Shown: positions 1-8,898 of the stretch, in pieces
Position numbering within the stretch: position 1 is the first letter of the stretch
How the letters are laid out: each line of letters starts with the position of its first letter
Source: Rhodopseudomonas palustris
GTDB lineage: Bacteria; Pseudomonadota; Alphaproteobacteria; Rhizobiales; Xanthobacteraceae
Assembly: GCF_003591005.1 (NCBI RefSeq)
Contig: NZ_QYYD01000004.1
Coordinates: forward strand, 1-64,000
Length of the DNA: 64,000 nt
Reading direction: 5' to 3'
Translations under genes and position numbers: made by a program
The notes under the pieces: model-generated
Databases searched by the model: none
The model's input: the letters and a program-made list of their open reading frames with translations, nothing else
Told to the model about the DNA's origin: nothing

Positions 1-69
1 GCTCCCTCGTCTGAAGTTACGACAACCTCAGTCTGGCACATCGATGCCGTTCGGGGGCCGTCCACCCCA

Positions 70-183
70 TCATTCCGGGGCGCGCGCAGCGCGAACCCGG
101 AATCTCGATGCGTTTTGCGACTCCGGCGTTTCCACAATTTCGGGATTCCGGGTTCGCTCGCAAGGGCGAGCGCCCCGGAATGA
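70..183. repeat. Long interrupted inverted repeat, intergenic
   Basis: Outer arms TCATTCCGGGGCG (70-82) and CGCCCCGGAATGA (171-183) are exact reverse complements. Inner arms GAACCCGGAAT (92-102) and ATTCCGGGTTC (145-155) also pair, so the segment can fold into a long hairpin or cruciform. It lies just past the end of the minus-strand ABC operon and may help end its transcription. It resembles the palindromic intergenic elements common in Bradyrhizobium and Rhodopseudomonas. No gene is seen in bases 1-207. Confidence 0.75.
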
Positions 184-207
184 CGGGGGGTGGGGCGGGA
201 CCTCAGC

Positions 208-1032
208 TCACCTTCCGACCCAGGGCAGCCACCAGCGCTCAAGCAGGACGAACAGCCGGTTGAGCAGATAGCCGGCGGCCGAGATGCTGATGACGGCGGC
301 GTACATCGGCTCCGGTTTCAGCGCGTATTGCATCTGCACGATGTAATAGCCGAGGCCGGCGGAGCCGGCGATCATTTCCGAGATCACGGTGACGACCAGC
401 GCGATGCCGATGGCGATGCGCATGCCGGCGGCGATCATCGGCGTCGCGGCGGGCAGGATCACCTGCAGCAGCGTGCGCAGGCGGCCGATGCGGAAGGTCC
501 GCGCGGTTTCGATCAGTACCGAATCGACGCCGGCGATGCCGGCCAGCGTATTGAGGAACACCGGAAAGAAACAGGCGAGCGCGATCACCACGATCTTCAA
601 GAGATCGTCGACGCCGAGAAACAGGATCAGGATCGGCACGATCGCCGGCGCCGGGATCGGCCGGATCACTTCGATCAGCGGCTTCAGCGTGTAGCGGGCC
701 CAGCGGCTGATGCCGAGCAGCGCGCCGAGCGTGACGCCCGCGGCGCAGCCGAACGCGAAGCCGGTCAGCATCCGCTTCAGCGTCGACGCCACCAGCGCCG
801 CCAATTCGCCGGACGACCAGCCTTGCACCAAGGCGACGACGACGCCGCTGACCGGCGGCCAGTTCGAACTGTTGGCCCAGCCGAACCGCGCCGACGCTTC
901 CCACAGCGCCAGCAGCGCCGCGATCAGCAGCACGCCGCGCAGCCGCCGCACCACGCGCAGCGTGGCGCCCGGTGCGGCCGCCGGCGCCGCCGACGTTCCG
1001 TTGTCCAGCGGCGTCGTCTCCACAGCGGTCAT
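208..1032 (-). CDS. ABC transporter permease, NitT/TauT/SsuC type
   Basis: Inner-membrane permease of 274 residues with about six hydrophobic segments. It has the BPD_transp_1 signature region near residues 170-200 (SVLIETARTFRIGRLRTLLQ), where the EAA loop contacts the ATPase. It is the last gene of a five-gene operon. Its ATG overlaps the stop of the binding-protein gene by four bases. It differs in sequence from the other permease at 2023-2781, so the importer probably uses a heterodimeric channel. Substrate unknown; relatives carry sulfonates, nitrate, taurine, pyrimidine precursors or aromatic acids. Confidence 0.9.
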   Translation of the reverse strand: MTAVETTPLDNGTSAAPAAAPGATLRVVRRLRGVLLIAALLALWEASARFGWANSSNWPPVSGVVVALVQGWSSGELAALVASTLKRMLTGFAFGCAAGVTLGALLGISRWARYTLKPLIEVIRPIPAPAIVPILILFLGVDDLLKIVVIALACFFPVFLNTLAGIAGVDSVLIETARTFRIGRLRTLLQVILPAATPMIAAGMRIAIGIALVVTVISEMIAGSAGLGYYIVQMQYALKPEPMYAAVISISAAGYLLNRLFVLLERWWLPWVGR

Positions 1033-1994
1033 AGCGCCTGCGGGAACAGCAGCGGTTTGACGTCGATCGGCGCGCGCAGCAGTTTGTTGTCGATCATCAG
1101 CTTCATCGTCTTCTCGATCTGATCCGGATCGACCTTGAGCGGCGAGGGCGACATCTTCACCTTCTTCAAGAGCTCGACGTCGATCTTGGTGAAGCCGGAC
1201 ACGATCTCCAACAGCTCGGGCTTGCCGCGATTAGCGTTGTACCATTCGACGCCGCGGCGCAGCGCGCGCAAGAATTTTGCAGCCGTCTCCGGCTTGTCGG
1301 CGAGAAATTTCGACGTGGTCAGATATTGGCCGACGTCGACGCCGAGCTGCACCGCGCTGTAGGGATGACCAACCGACTTGAACTCGGGCTTCGCCGTGGC
1401 AAGCGCCACGTAGGGGATCACCATATAGCCGGCGTCGACCTGCTTCTGACGCAGCGCGTCTTCCATCTGCGGATGCGGCACCTCGCGATAGGTGACCTTG
1501 TCGGGGTCGCCGCCGGTCTGCTTGATCCAGGCCCGGGCGTACAGCCAGATGACGTTGTTGCGGGTGTTGACGCCGACGCTCTTGCCTTCGAGATCCTTGC
1601 CCGAGGTGATGCCGCTGTCGGCGCGGACCACCATCGCCGAGGTGTCGTTCTCGGCGGTTTCGATCTTGGTCCCCGGCGCGACGACGCGGATGTCGATGCC
1701 CTGCTGGGTGGCGAGCAGCATCGACACGACGTTGCCATAGACGATGTCGTAGGAGCCGGCGACCAGACCCGGGATGCCGGCGGCGCCGCCGGACGACGGC
1801 GCGGTGTCGACCTCGAGGCCTTCTTCGGCGAAGTAACCGTTCTTGATTGCTGCGAATAGCGGCGTCACGTCGTTGATCGGGATGATGCTGACGCGCAGCT
1901 TCTCGGCCGCATGCGCCGGCAGCATCGCGGCCGAGACGATCAGACTGCTCGCGGCGAGGCCGAGCACCAGCGACTTCAGGGTTCGAAACTTCAT
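1029..1994 (-). CDS. ABC transporter periplasmic binding protein, NMT1/SsuA-like
   Basis: Secreted solute-binding protein of 321 residues. A Sec signal peptide covers about residues 1-29, with a basic N-end, a hydrophobic core and AHA before the likely cleavage site. The mature part has the NMT1/SsuA type II fold: a GYF motif after the first strand, then segments such as VVSMLLATQQG and DVGQYLTTSKF. A clear AAAGGAGAA ribosome site precedes the ATG. It is fourth in the operon after amidohydrolase, ATPase and first permease. The ligand cannot be read from sequence; the adjacent amidohydrolase suggests a compound with a hydrolysable amide or related bond. Confidence 0.9.
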   Translation of the reverse strand: MKFRTLKSLVLGLAASSLIVSAAMLPAHAAEKLRVSIIPINDVTPLFAAIKNGYFAEEGLEVDTAPSSGGAAGIPGLVAGSYDIVYGNVVSMLLATQQGIDIRVVAPGTKIETAENDTSAMVVRADSGITSGKDLEGKSVGVNTRNNVIWLYARAWIKQTGGDPDKVTYREVPHPQMEDALRQKQVDAGYMVIPYVALATAKPEFKSVGHPYSAVQLGVDVGQYLTTSKFLADKPETAAKFLRALRRGVEWYNANRGKPELLEIVSGFTKIDVELLKKVKMSPSPLKVDPDQIEKTMKLMIDNKLLRAPIDVKPLLFPQAL

Positions 1995-2022
1995 CCGCTT
2001 CTCCTTTGCTGATCGATGCGGC

Positions 2023-2781
2023 CTAGCGGCCGTGCCAGGGAATTGCCACGCGCTCGATGCGGTCGAATGCCAGGCTGCAGGCGGCGCCGAACGCCGCCAG
2101 CACCATCACCCAGGCGTACATCTGTGCGGTCTGGAACGAGCGCTGCGTGTCGAGAATGACGAAGCCGAGGCCGCTCTGGCCGGCGAGCATTTCGGCCAGC
2201 ACAGTGAGCACGATGCCGAGGCTGAGCGACACCTTCATCCCGGTGAAGATCGCCGGCAGCGTGGCCGGCAGCACCACCGAGCGGATAGTGCGCCAGCGCG
2301 AACAGCCAAACGTGCGCGCGGTGTCCTGCAGCACCGGATCGAGCCCGCGTACGCCCTGATAGACGTTGATCAGCACCGGAAACACTGCGGCGAACACGAC
2401 GACCGTCACCATGGTCAGCGGGCCGATGCCGAGGAACAAGAACAGCGCCGGCACCAGCGCCGATTTCGGGATCGGCCGCAGCAGCTCGACCAGCGGCTCG
2501 AGCAGGCCGTCGGCGAATTCGCTGCAGCCCATCCAGATGCCAACTGTGATCCCGAGCGCGCAGGCGATTGCGTACGCACCGACGAACAGCCCGGCGGTGC
2601 GGAGCAATTGCCGCCATACTTCACCGTCCTGCACAAGTTCGACGAACGCGCGCGCAACTGAGGAGGGCGGTGGCAGGAAGGCCGGGCTCGCCAGCCGAAA
2701 CAGCGACGCTGCTTCCCACAAAGCGATGGCGGCAGCCAGCGATAACAATCCGACCAGCAGCGGGACGGCGCGGGCTTTCAT
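2023..2781 (-). CDS. ABC transporter permease, NitT/TauT/SsuC type
   Basis: Permease of 252 residues with an N-terminal membrane anchor and about five further hydrophobic segments. The EAA-type loop is near residues 150-180 (DPVLQDTARTFGCSRWRTI). Its start overlaps the stop of the ATPase gene by four bases (ATGA), indicating translational coupling. It is the partner of the second permease at 208-1032. Having two separate permeases flanking the binding protein is less common than the usual single SsuC-type homodimer. Confidence 0.9.
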   Translation of the reverse strand: MKARAVPLLVGLLSLAAAIALWEAASLFRLASPAFLPPPSSVARAFVELVQDGEVWRQLLRTAGLFVGAYAIACALGITVGIWMGCSEFADGLLEPLVELLRPIPKSALVPALFLFLGIGPLTMVTVVVFAAVFPVLINVYQGVRGLDPVLQDTARTFGCSRWRTIRSVVLPATLPAIFTGMKVSLSLGIVLTVLAEMLAGQSGLGFVILDTQRSFQTAQMYAWVMVLAAFGAACSLAFDRIERVAIPWHGR

Positions 2782-3563
2782 AGCGCGCTAGCCGCATCGC
2801 CGAGCAGCGAACTCATCAGATGATGGCGCAGGCGGAGAAACTCGACGGTTTCCCGCGTCGAGATCTGATGCCGAGGTCGGGGTAAGTCGACCGGCACGAT
2901 CTCGGCGACGCGGGTCGGGCGCTGCGTCAGCACCGCGACGCGGTCCGCCATGAACACCGCCTCTTCGACATCGTGCGTCACCAGAATGGCGGTGAAGCCG
3001 TTCTGTCGGCACAGGTCGAGCACCAGCGTCTGCAATTCCATCCGCGTCAGCGCGTCGACGGCGCTGAACGGCTCGTCGAGCAACAATACGTCGGGCTCCG
3101 CCGCCAGCGCGCGGGCGATCGCGACGCGCTGCTGCATGCCGCCGGACAATTGCCACGGATACTTGTCTTCGAAGCCGGCGAGGCCGACCTGCGTGAGATA
3201 ACGGCGGCACAGCTCGCGCGTGGTGGCGCGGTCGGTGCCCTTGCGCTGCTCCAGCGGAAACATGACGTTGGCCAGCACGGTGCGCCAGGCGAACAGCGAG
3301 CGCGAGTATTGCTGGAACAGATAGACGAAGCCGGCCGGCGGCGCGGTGACCTTGCGGCCGCTTTCCTCGACGGCACCGGCGCTCGCCGGCATCAGCCCGG
3401 CGATGATCTTGAGCAAGGTCGACTTGCCGCAACCGGACGGGCCGACGATGGCGAGGAATTCGCCGCGCTCGACGTCGAGCGTGACGCCCTCGATGGCGAC
3501 GAGTTCGTGTCCGGCGTCGCCGAAGATCTTCCGAACGCTGCGCAGCCCGACGCGGGCGGCCAT
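2778..3563 (-). CDS. ABC transporter ATP-binding protein, SsuB/TauB type
   Basis: Cytoplasmic ATPase of 261 residues energising the neighbouring permeases. Walker A GPSGCGKST is at 41-49, the Q-loop near 84, signature LSGGMQQR at 139-146 and Walker B LLLDEP near 161-166, followed by the H-loop in VTHDVEEA. The frame stays open far upstream through the amidohydrolase gene. The true start is the ATG at 3563, which shares one base with the amidohydrolase stop (TGATG) and begins just before the family's N-terminal strand. Confidence 0.93.
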   Translation of the reverse strand: MAARVGLRSVRKIFGDAGHELVAIEGVTLDVERGEFLAIVGPSGCGKSTLLKIIAGLMPASAGAVEESGRKVTAPPAGFVYLFQQYSRSLFAWRTVLANVMFPLEQRKGTDRATTRELCRRYLTQVGLAGFEDKYPWQLSGGMQQRVAIARALAAEPDVLLLDEPFSAVDALTRMELQTLVLDLCRQNGFTAILVTHDVEEAVFMADRVAVLTQRPTRVAEIVPVDLPRPRHQISTRETVEFLRLRHHLMSSLLGDAASAL

Positions 3564-5287
3564 CAGGCGCTCCGCTCGTACACGATGCGGCCGTCCACCA
3601 TGGTCTTCAGCGCGACGATCGACTTGATCTCGTCCTCGGCGACGGTGAGCGGGTCGGCGGACAGGAAGGCGAGGTCGGCGAGCTTGCCGACTTCGATCGA
3701 GCCGGTGAGGTGCTCGGCGAAGGCGTAGCGCGACGCGGCGCTGGTGTAGAGCCGCAGCGCTTCCTCGCGGCTGACTGCCTGCTCGGCGCCGTAGACGTCG
3801 CCGTTTTTGTCCTTGCGGGTGATCGCCACCGACATGTTGACGAACGGGCTCAGCAGATTGATCGGGTAGTCGGTGCCCTGCGCCACCATGTCGAGGCCCA
3901 TGTGGTCGATCATCGAGCGCAGCGGGATGGCGCGGTCGGCGGTGGCCTTGCCGAGATGCCGGGCGATAGTCGCGGCCTTGTCCCACAGGAACGCACTCTG
4001 CGTATCGACGCGCACGCCCATCGCCTTCGCGCGGTCCATCTGATCGGGCTGCATCAGGCTGCCGTGGATGACGATGAAGCGGCGGTCCTTGATCGACTCC
4101 TCGCGATCCGCATAGGCGTAGGCGTCCAGCACCTTGTCGACGGCGCCGTCGCCGACCGCGTGAGTGCCGACGCGCCAGCCGTAGCGATTGGCGATCGCCA
4201 CCATGCGGTTGAGCTTGTCCTGCGTCACCACGACCGTGCCGTGATAGCCGGGCTGGCCCGGATAGGCCTCGCGCATGTCGGCGGTGCGCAGCGTCATGCC
4301 GCCGTCGACCTGCATCTTCAGCCCGGAGAACGACAGCCATTCGTCGCCGAAGTCGGAGTATACCCCCATCTTCGATAGTAGCTCTTCCCATCGCTGTTCG
4401 GTCATCGTCGGGTTGAGGCCGCCGGTCGGCGCATACATCGCGCTGATACGCAGCGTCGCCTCGCCGGACTTGGCGATCATCTGGTGGATGCGCATGTCCG
4501 GCGGATCGACCCGCGCGCTGATCGCGCTGGTGATGCCGAAGCTGTTGAAATACGCCATCGCCTGCTTGATCTGGCTGGTGCGCACCTCGCGTGACCAGCC
4601 CGGCAGCAGGTCCTGCACCAGGTCCTCGGCGTTTTCTTCGAGTACGCCGGTCGGCTCGCCGGCTTCGTCGTGATGGATTTCGCCGCCATCCGGGTTCGGC
4701 GTATTGCGGTCGATGCCGGCGAGCTGCAGCGCCAGGCTGTTGCACAGCGTGAAGTGCCCGACCGGCAGGCACACCGGATGCTCGGAGGCGACGCTGTCGA
4801 TCTCCTGCCGCGTCAGGAAGCGCTTCTCTTTGAGCTGCGCCATCGGGTGCCACATCCGGCCGCGGATCCATTCGCCGGCCGGGGTGCGCCCCGCCATTTC
4901 GGCGATACGCGCCAGCGCCTCATCGACGCTGCCGACGCCGTCGAACGACACCGTATAGTTCAACAGGCCGGCCGCTTCGACATGGGCGTGGGTATCGATT
5001 AGACCGGGCACGACGATGCCGCCGCCGGCATCGAGCACCTGCGTCGACGAATTCGCAAATTTCCGAACGTCCTTCTCTGTGCCTACGGCAATGAAGCGGC
5101 CGTTGCGGATGGCGACGGCGTCAGCAGTCGAGGACGCGGCATCCATCGTCAGGAAGCGGCCGTTGATGACGATCGTATCTGCCGAACTCGGCGTGAACTT
5201 CGCGTTCGATGATGATGGCTTTTCAGACCCTTGGCCCGCTTTGGAAGTCGTCGACGTGCTCGCAACAGGCATAGGGTCTGATGGCAT
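3563..5287 (-). CDS. Amidohydrolase family protein, YtcJ-like
   Basis: Metal-dependent hydrolase of 574 residues. After a low-complexity Ser/Thr/Pro-rich N-end (about 1-35) comes the small beta domain with a VINGRFLTMD segment. The first metal motif is DTHAHVEA, followed by central VGTHAVGDGAVDKVLDAY and late GTDYPINLLSPF with the metal-binding aspartate. This matches the amidohydrolase_3 (YtcJ) group, whose substrates are mostly unknown. It is first in the operon, with the ABC importer genes directly downstream, so the importer probably delivers its substrate or precursor. The N-end is not a clear signal peptide. Confidence 0.88.
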   Translation of the reverse strand: MPSDPMPVASTSTTSKAGQGSEKPSSSNAKFTPSSADTIVINGRFLTMDAASSTADAVAIRNGRFIAVGTEKDVRKFANSSTQVLDAGGGIVVPGLIDTHAHVEAAGLLNYTVSFDGVGSVDEALARIAEMAGRTPAGEWIRGRMWHPMAQLKEKRFLTRQEIDSVASEHPVCLPVGHFTLCNSLALQLAGIDRNTPNPDGGEIHHDEAGEPTGVLEENAEDLVQDLLPGWSREVRTSQIKQAMAYFNSFGITSAISARVDPPDMRIHQMIAKSGEATLRISAMYAPTGGLNPTMTEQRWEELLSKMGVYSDFGDEWLSFSGLKMQVDGGMTLRTADMREAYPGQPGYHGTVVVTQDKLNRMVAIANRYGWRVGTHAVGDGAVDKVLDAYAYADREESIKDRRFIVIHGSLMQPDQMDRAKAMGVRVDTQSAFLWDKAATIARHLGKATADRAIPLRSMIDHMGLDMVAQGTDYPINLLSPFVNMSVAITRKDKNGDVYGAEQAVSREEALRLYTSAASRYAFAEHLTGSIEVGKLADLAFLSADPLTVAEDEIKSIVALKTMVDGRIVYERSA

Positions 5288-5304
5288 CGGGTTCCCAAAA
5301 TAAA

Positions 5305-5334
5305 ATACTATTTAGTTTATGATGGAAATGGCAA
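5305..5334 (-). promoter_or_regulatory. Predicted promoter of the amidohydrolase-ABC operon
   Basis: On the minus strand TTGCCA (5329-5334) and TAGTAT (5305-5310) are separated by 18 bases, a good sigma70-type arrangement in an unusually AT-rich patch. Transcription would begin about ten bases before the ATG at 5287, so the leader would be very short. Confidence 0.45.
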
Positions 5335-5578
5335 TGTATAATGTGCCTTGGGTATGTCAACGTGGTTGTTCGCGGCGATTGTCGACGCCCGAGTTCGAAC
5401 TTTGCTTTGCGCTGCATGGCGGTCGGCGCCGAAGGCGAGAAAGCCGTCGGGGCATCGACGAGCCCGCCTGCTTTGAACTCAGCGGGCTGCGATCTCGCCA
5501 AGTTAGCGGGCCGGAATGACTGGTTTTTCTTGCGTACCGCATCGGCCTGGCGAGCCGCACACGACGCGCCAGCCTGCC

Positions 5579-6046
5579 TCAACGCCCGATCGGAAGCGGG
5601 CGGCCGTCGATGATGGCTTCCATCGAGAAATACGACGTGACGGTTTCCAGCTCGGTCTTGTTGATGATGGTCTGATAAACCTTGTCGTAGTTGCTCATGT
5701 CACGGGCGGCGATCTTCAGCATGTAGTCGAAATCACCGCTGATCCGATAGAAGGCCACGATTTCCGAAATCGATTCGATCTGCGCTCGAAAGCGTTTGAG
5801 CCATTCGGCGGAATGCCGCCTTGTCCGCACCATCACGAACACCGTCATCGGCACGCCGACGGCCTCCGCTGACACGCGCGCGCCGTAGCCGGTGATCGCG
5901 CCGCTTGCTTCGAGCGCCTTCAGTCGCCGCCAAAATGCATTTTGCGATAGCCCGACTTCGTCCGCGAGTTCGCGTTGCGAGCGCGAGGAGTCGGCTTGCA
6001 TGGCGGCCAGAATGCGAAGGTCAATTTGATCGATTTTATGGGGCAT
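5579..6046 (-). CDS. Lrp/AsnC family transcriptional regulator
   Basis: DNA-binding regulator of 155 residues. An N-terminal winged helix-turn-helix (about 5-55, with SQRELADEVGLSQNAFWRRL) is followed by a RAM/AsnC ligand-binding domain (about 65-145, including FYRISGDFDYMLKI). The open frame extends upstream, but the ATG at 6046 fits the family N-end MPHKIDQIDLRIL and has GAGGAA upstream. It is divergent from a PLP enzyme resembling cysteine desulfhydrase. Lrp-type DecR/CyuR proteins control cysteine catabolism in enterobacteria, so control of the neighbour by cysteine or a related amino acid is a reasonable inference. Confidence 0.92.
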   Translation of the reverse strand: MPHKIDQIDLRILAAMQADSSRSQRELADEVGLSQNAFWRRLKALEASGAITGYGARVSAEAVGVPMTVFVMVRTRRHSAEWLKRFRAQIESISEIVAFYRISGDFDYMLKIAARDMSNYDKVYQTIINKTELETVTSYFSMEAIIDGRPLPIGR

Positions 6047-6085
6047 GATTGGGTCAAATTCCTCAAAACACACTAAGACCGGGGT

Positions 6086-6114
6086 GAAATATGTGAATTT
6101 TTTTGCTGTTTCAA
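6086..6114 (-). promoter_or_regulatory. Predicted promoter of the Lrp-family gene
   Basis: Minus-strand TTGAAA (6109-6114) and TATTTC (6086-6091) are 17 bases apart in an AT-rich segment. The resulting leader of about 33 bases contains the GAGGAA ribosome site. The 219-bp divergent gap (6047-6265) should also hold the operator shared with the plus-strand gene. Confidence 0.5.
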
Positions 6115-6265
6115 CTAATAATCTCACTCCTAGACGTCCGCCGCGACATCCAAGGCGCGCACGTCGGGCGGTGATCAGGCGTGCCGGGTCGTCGCTGGTG
6201 CAGGAGGCGGACACAGACGTCGCGTCTGTCCGGCTGTTTCCACGGCGCGCGGGGTACGTGAATTG

Positions 6266-7483
6266 ATGACGACTATTCAGGTTGCGACGGCGCGGAATCT
6301 TCCGGCGGAGCCGAAGCCGGTCTTGAGTCTGTTCGGCGGAGAAATGGCCGAGCAGGAATGGGTACGAAACGCGATCGATATCCTCGAAGCGGAGGCACGG
6401 CGCTCGGCCGACACGCATCTGTTCAAGCTTCGCTTTCCCGGACTCGACGGCATCGACGTGTATTTCAAGGACGAAAGCACGCACCCGACCGGCAGCCTCA
6501 AGCATCGCATGGCGCGGTCGCTGATCCTGTTCGGGCTGTGCAACGGTCTGATCGGACCGGGCACCGCGTTGGTTGAAGCGTCGTCGGGGTCGACGGCCGT
6601 TTCCGAAGCATATTTCGCCGAGCTGCTCGGCCTGCCTTTCATTGCGGTGGTGCCGCGTTCGACTTCGCGGCAGAAGGTAACGGCGATCGAGCGGTTTGGC
6701 GGCCGATGTCACTTCGTCGACCGGTCGTCGGAAGTCTATGGCGCTGCGCAGACGATCGCCGCCGAGTTGGGCGGTTTGTATCTCGACCAGTTCACCTACG
6801 CCGAGCGCGCCATTGACTGGCGCACCGGCAATATTGCCGAGAGCATCTTCAAGCAGATGGCCGGAGAGCCTCATCCCGTGCCCGAATGGATCGTGATGAG
6901 CACCGGCACGGGCGGGACCTCTGCGACGATCGGCCGCTACATCCGCTTTAGCCGGCAGAAGACGCGGCTGTGCGGCGTGGATGTGGAGAATTCGTGCTTC
7001 TTCGAAGCCTATAAGTCGCGCAGCCGCACGGCGAATTGCGTCCGCGGCTCACGCATCGAAGGCGTCGGGCGCCCGCGCGTCGAGCCGTCCTTCGTGCCGA
7101 GCGTGATCGATCAGATGATGCAGGTCCCCGATGCCGCGTCGATCGCTGCGGCGCGGGTGCTGACCTCAAGGCTGTCGCATCGCGTCGGCGGCTCGACCGG
7201 TGCCAACTTCATAGGACTGTGCTGGTGTGCGGCCGCAATGCTGCGCGAGAAACGATCGGGATCACTCGTCACTGTGCTGTGCGACGATGGCGAGCGCTAT
7301 TCGGACACGTACTACAACGACGCGTGGTTGCAGGAGCAAGATATCGACATCGCGCCTTATGTCGCGGCGATCGAGCGCTTTCTCGACTCCGGCATCTTCG
7401 AGATGCCATACGATGGCGCAGGATTTGAATGTGCGAGCGGGCCGACAGAGCGCGTGCGCCCTGCCAGCGAAGCCCGCGCATGA
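6266..7483 (+). CDS. PLP-dependent cysteine synthase-family protein, Cds1 (cysteine desulfhydrase)-like
   Basis: Fold-type II PLP enzyme of 405 residues. The Schiff-base lysine is Lys79 in [14 protein letters not shown]. The substrate loop SSGST (about 106-110) replaces the TSGNT of true O-acetylserine sulfhydrylases, and a glycine-rich phosphate cup STGTGGT follows. [15 protein letters not shown] and the long C-terminal extension match the mycobacterial Cds1 (Rv3684) group, which degrades L-cysteine to sulfide, ammonia and pyruvate. A TTG three bases upstream is possible, but ATG at 6266 is more likely; neither has a strong ribosome site. Activity is inferred from family only. Confidence 0.82.
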   Translation: MTTIQVATARNLPAEPKPVLSLFGGEMAEQEWVRNAIDILEAEARRSADTHLFKLRFPGLDGIDVYFKDESTHPTGSLKHRMARSLILFGLCNGLIGPGTALVEASSGSTAVSEAYFAELLGLPFIAVVPRSTSRQKVTAIERFGGRCHFVDRSSEVYGAAQTIAAELGGLYLDQFTYAERAIDWRTGNIAESIFKQMAGEPHPVPEWIVMSTGTGGTSATIGRYIRFSRQKTRLCGVDVENSCFFEAYKSRSRTANCVRGSRIEGVGRPRVEPSFVPSVIDQMMQVPDAASIAAARVLTSRLSHRVGGSTGANFIGLCWCAAAMLREKRSGSLVTVLCDDGERYSDTYYNDAWLQEQDIDIAPYVAAIERFLDSGIFEMPYDGAGFECASGPTERVRPASEARA

Positions 7484-7524
7484 CCACGACCCCGCTATGA
7501 TTGGCAAATCTTAGGAACCGCCCG

Positions 7525-8694
7525 ATGCCGATTGAGAACTGGACCTCGCGCTATCTGGACGAACTCAAGGAGTTTCGTCACGACCTGCATCGCAACCCCG
7601 AGCTGCTCTACGACGTTCATCGCACCGCGCAGCGGGTCGCCGCGCGATTGCGCGAAGCCGGCGTCGACGAAGTGCACGAAGGCATCGGCGGCACCGGCGT
7701 TGTCGGAATCATCTACGGACAGTCGCGTAGTTCCGGCCGGATGATTGGGCTGCGCGCCGATATGGACGCATTGCCCATTCTCGAGGCAACTGGCGCAGAA
7801 TGGGCCTCGCAAGTCCCCGGCAAGATGCACGCCTGCGGCCATGACGGTCACACCACCATGCTGCTGGGGGCGGCGTTGGGTCTGGTCGAGAGCCGCGCTT
7901 TCGATGGCGGCGTTGCGCTGATCTTCCAGCCCGCCGAAGAAGGCGGCGCCGGCGCCAAGGCGATGCTCGATGACGGCCTGCTGCAGCGCTTTCCGATCCA
8001 GGAATTCTACGGCATGCACAATCGTCCGGGCCTCGCCCTGGGCACGTTTGCAACCGGCCCCGGCGCGCAGATGGGCTCGGTCGACGAAATCATCATCACC
8101 ATCGAGGGCCGCGGCGGCCACGCCGCCCAGCCGCATGCCACGATCGATCCGGTGGTGATTGCCGCATCGCTGATCCAGGCCACGCAGGCCATCGTCGCGC
8201 GCAATCTCGATCCGCTGCAGTCCGCGGTCATCTCGATCACCCAGATGGCCGCCGGCGATGCGTTCAACGTCATTCCGCAGACCGTGACGCTGCGCGGCAC
8301 GGTTCGCACGCTAAACGAGCCGACCCGCGACATGGTCGAGCAGCGGCTGCGCGATCTCACCGAAAGCATCGCGGCCGGGTTTGGCGCCATCGGTACGTTG
8401 TCGTACCTGCGGCACTATCCGGTAATGACCAACTCAGAGGTCGGCGTCGACCGCGCGGTGGCGGCGGCCGGCGAGGTGGCCGGCGCCGCTCAGGTCGACG
8501 CGGCCATGGTGCCGACGCTTGGCGGCGAAGACTTTGCCTTCATGCTGAATGAACGGCCTGGCGCGATGATCATGATCGGCAACGGCGACAGCGCGCCGCT
8601 CCATCATCCGAAGTTCGATTTCAACGACGAGGTGATCCCGTGGGGCTGCTCGTATTGGACGACGCTGGTCCGCCAGCGTCTGCCACTGTCCTGA
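7525..8694 (+). CDS. M20 family amidohydrolase (hippurate hydrolase/aminoacylase type)
   Basis: Binuclear metal amidohydrolase of 389 residues that likely removes acyl groups from N-acyl amino acids or related amides. Metal ligands are in RADMDALPI, HACGHDGHTTMLLG and FQPAEEGGAGAKAM (catalytic Glu pair), with a late GGEDFAFM. A dimerisation lid lies between about 180 and 300. Start chosen at ATG 7525, with AGGAAC eight bases upstream; the TTG at 7501 lacks a ribosome site. It follows the Cds1-like gene by 41 bases and may be co-transcribed with it. Confidence 0.9.
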   Translation: MPIENWTSRYLDELKEFRHDLHRNPELLYDVHRTAQRVAARLREAGVDEVHEGIGGTGVVGIIYGQSRSSGRMIGLRADMDALPILEATGAEWASQVPGKMHACGHDGHTTMLLGAALGLVESRAFDGGVALIFQPAEEGGAGAKAMLDDGLLQRFPIQEFYGMHNRPGLALGTFATGPGAQMGSVDEIIITIEGRGGHAAQPHATIDPVVIAASLIQATQAIVARNLDPLQSAVISITQMAAGDAFNVIPQTVTLRGTVRTLNEPTRDMVEQRLRDLTESIAAGFGAIGTLSYLRHYPVMTNSEVGVDRAVAAAGEVAGAAQVDAAMVPTLGGEDFAFMLNERPGAMIMIGNGDSAPLHHPKFDFNDEVIPWGCSYWTTLVRQRLPLS

Positions 8695-8770
8695 ACGCCG
8701 TGAGCCGAAGAAGGACATTCTGAAAAATGCAGCGCCCAGAGACCGTCCGCCCAGGAACGCGGGCAAATTT

Positions 8771-8795
8771 AGTGAGCCGCTTCGCTCGTTTTTTT
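8771..8795 (+). terminator. Rho-independent terminator after the M20 gene
   Basis: A seven-pair stem (8771-8777 with 8784-8790, including two G-T pairs) and a six-base loop run into seven T residues (8789-8795). It lies 76 bases past the M20 stop and separates it from the next operon. Confidence 0.6.
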
Positions 8796-8898
8796 GCGAT
8801 ACCTCGGCGACCTTCGGTCCGGGGCATCCAAGTTTGCCAGCGGCATGCAAGTCAAGACGTCTCCCTGGGCATCCAGGCAACAAGAACAAGGAAGTCGA

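Noticed and set aside
3564-4871. In-frame upstream extension of the ABC ATPase gene
   Set aside because: It overlaps the amidohydrolase in another frame and is compositionally random; the ATPase begins at 3563 with a TGATG junction.
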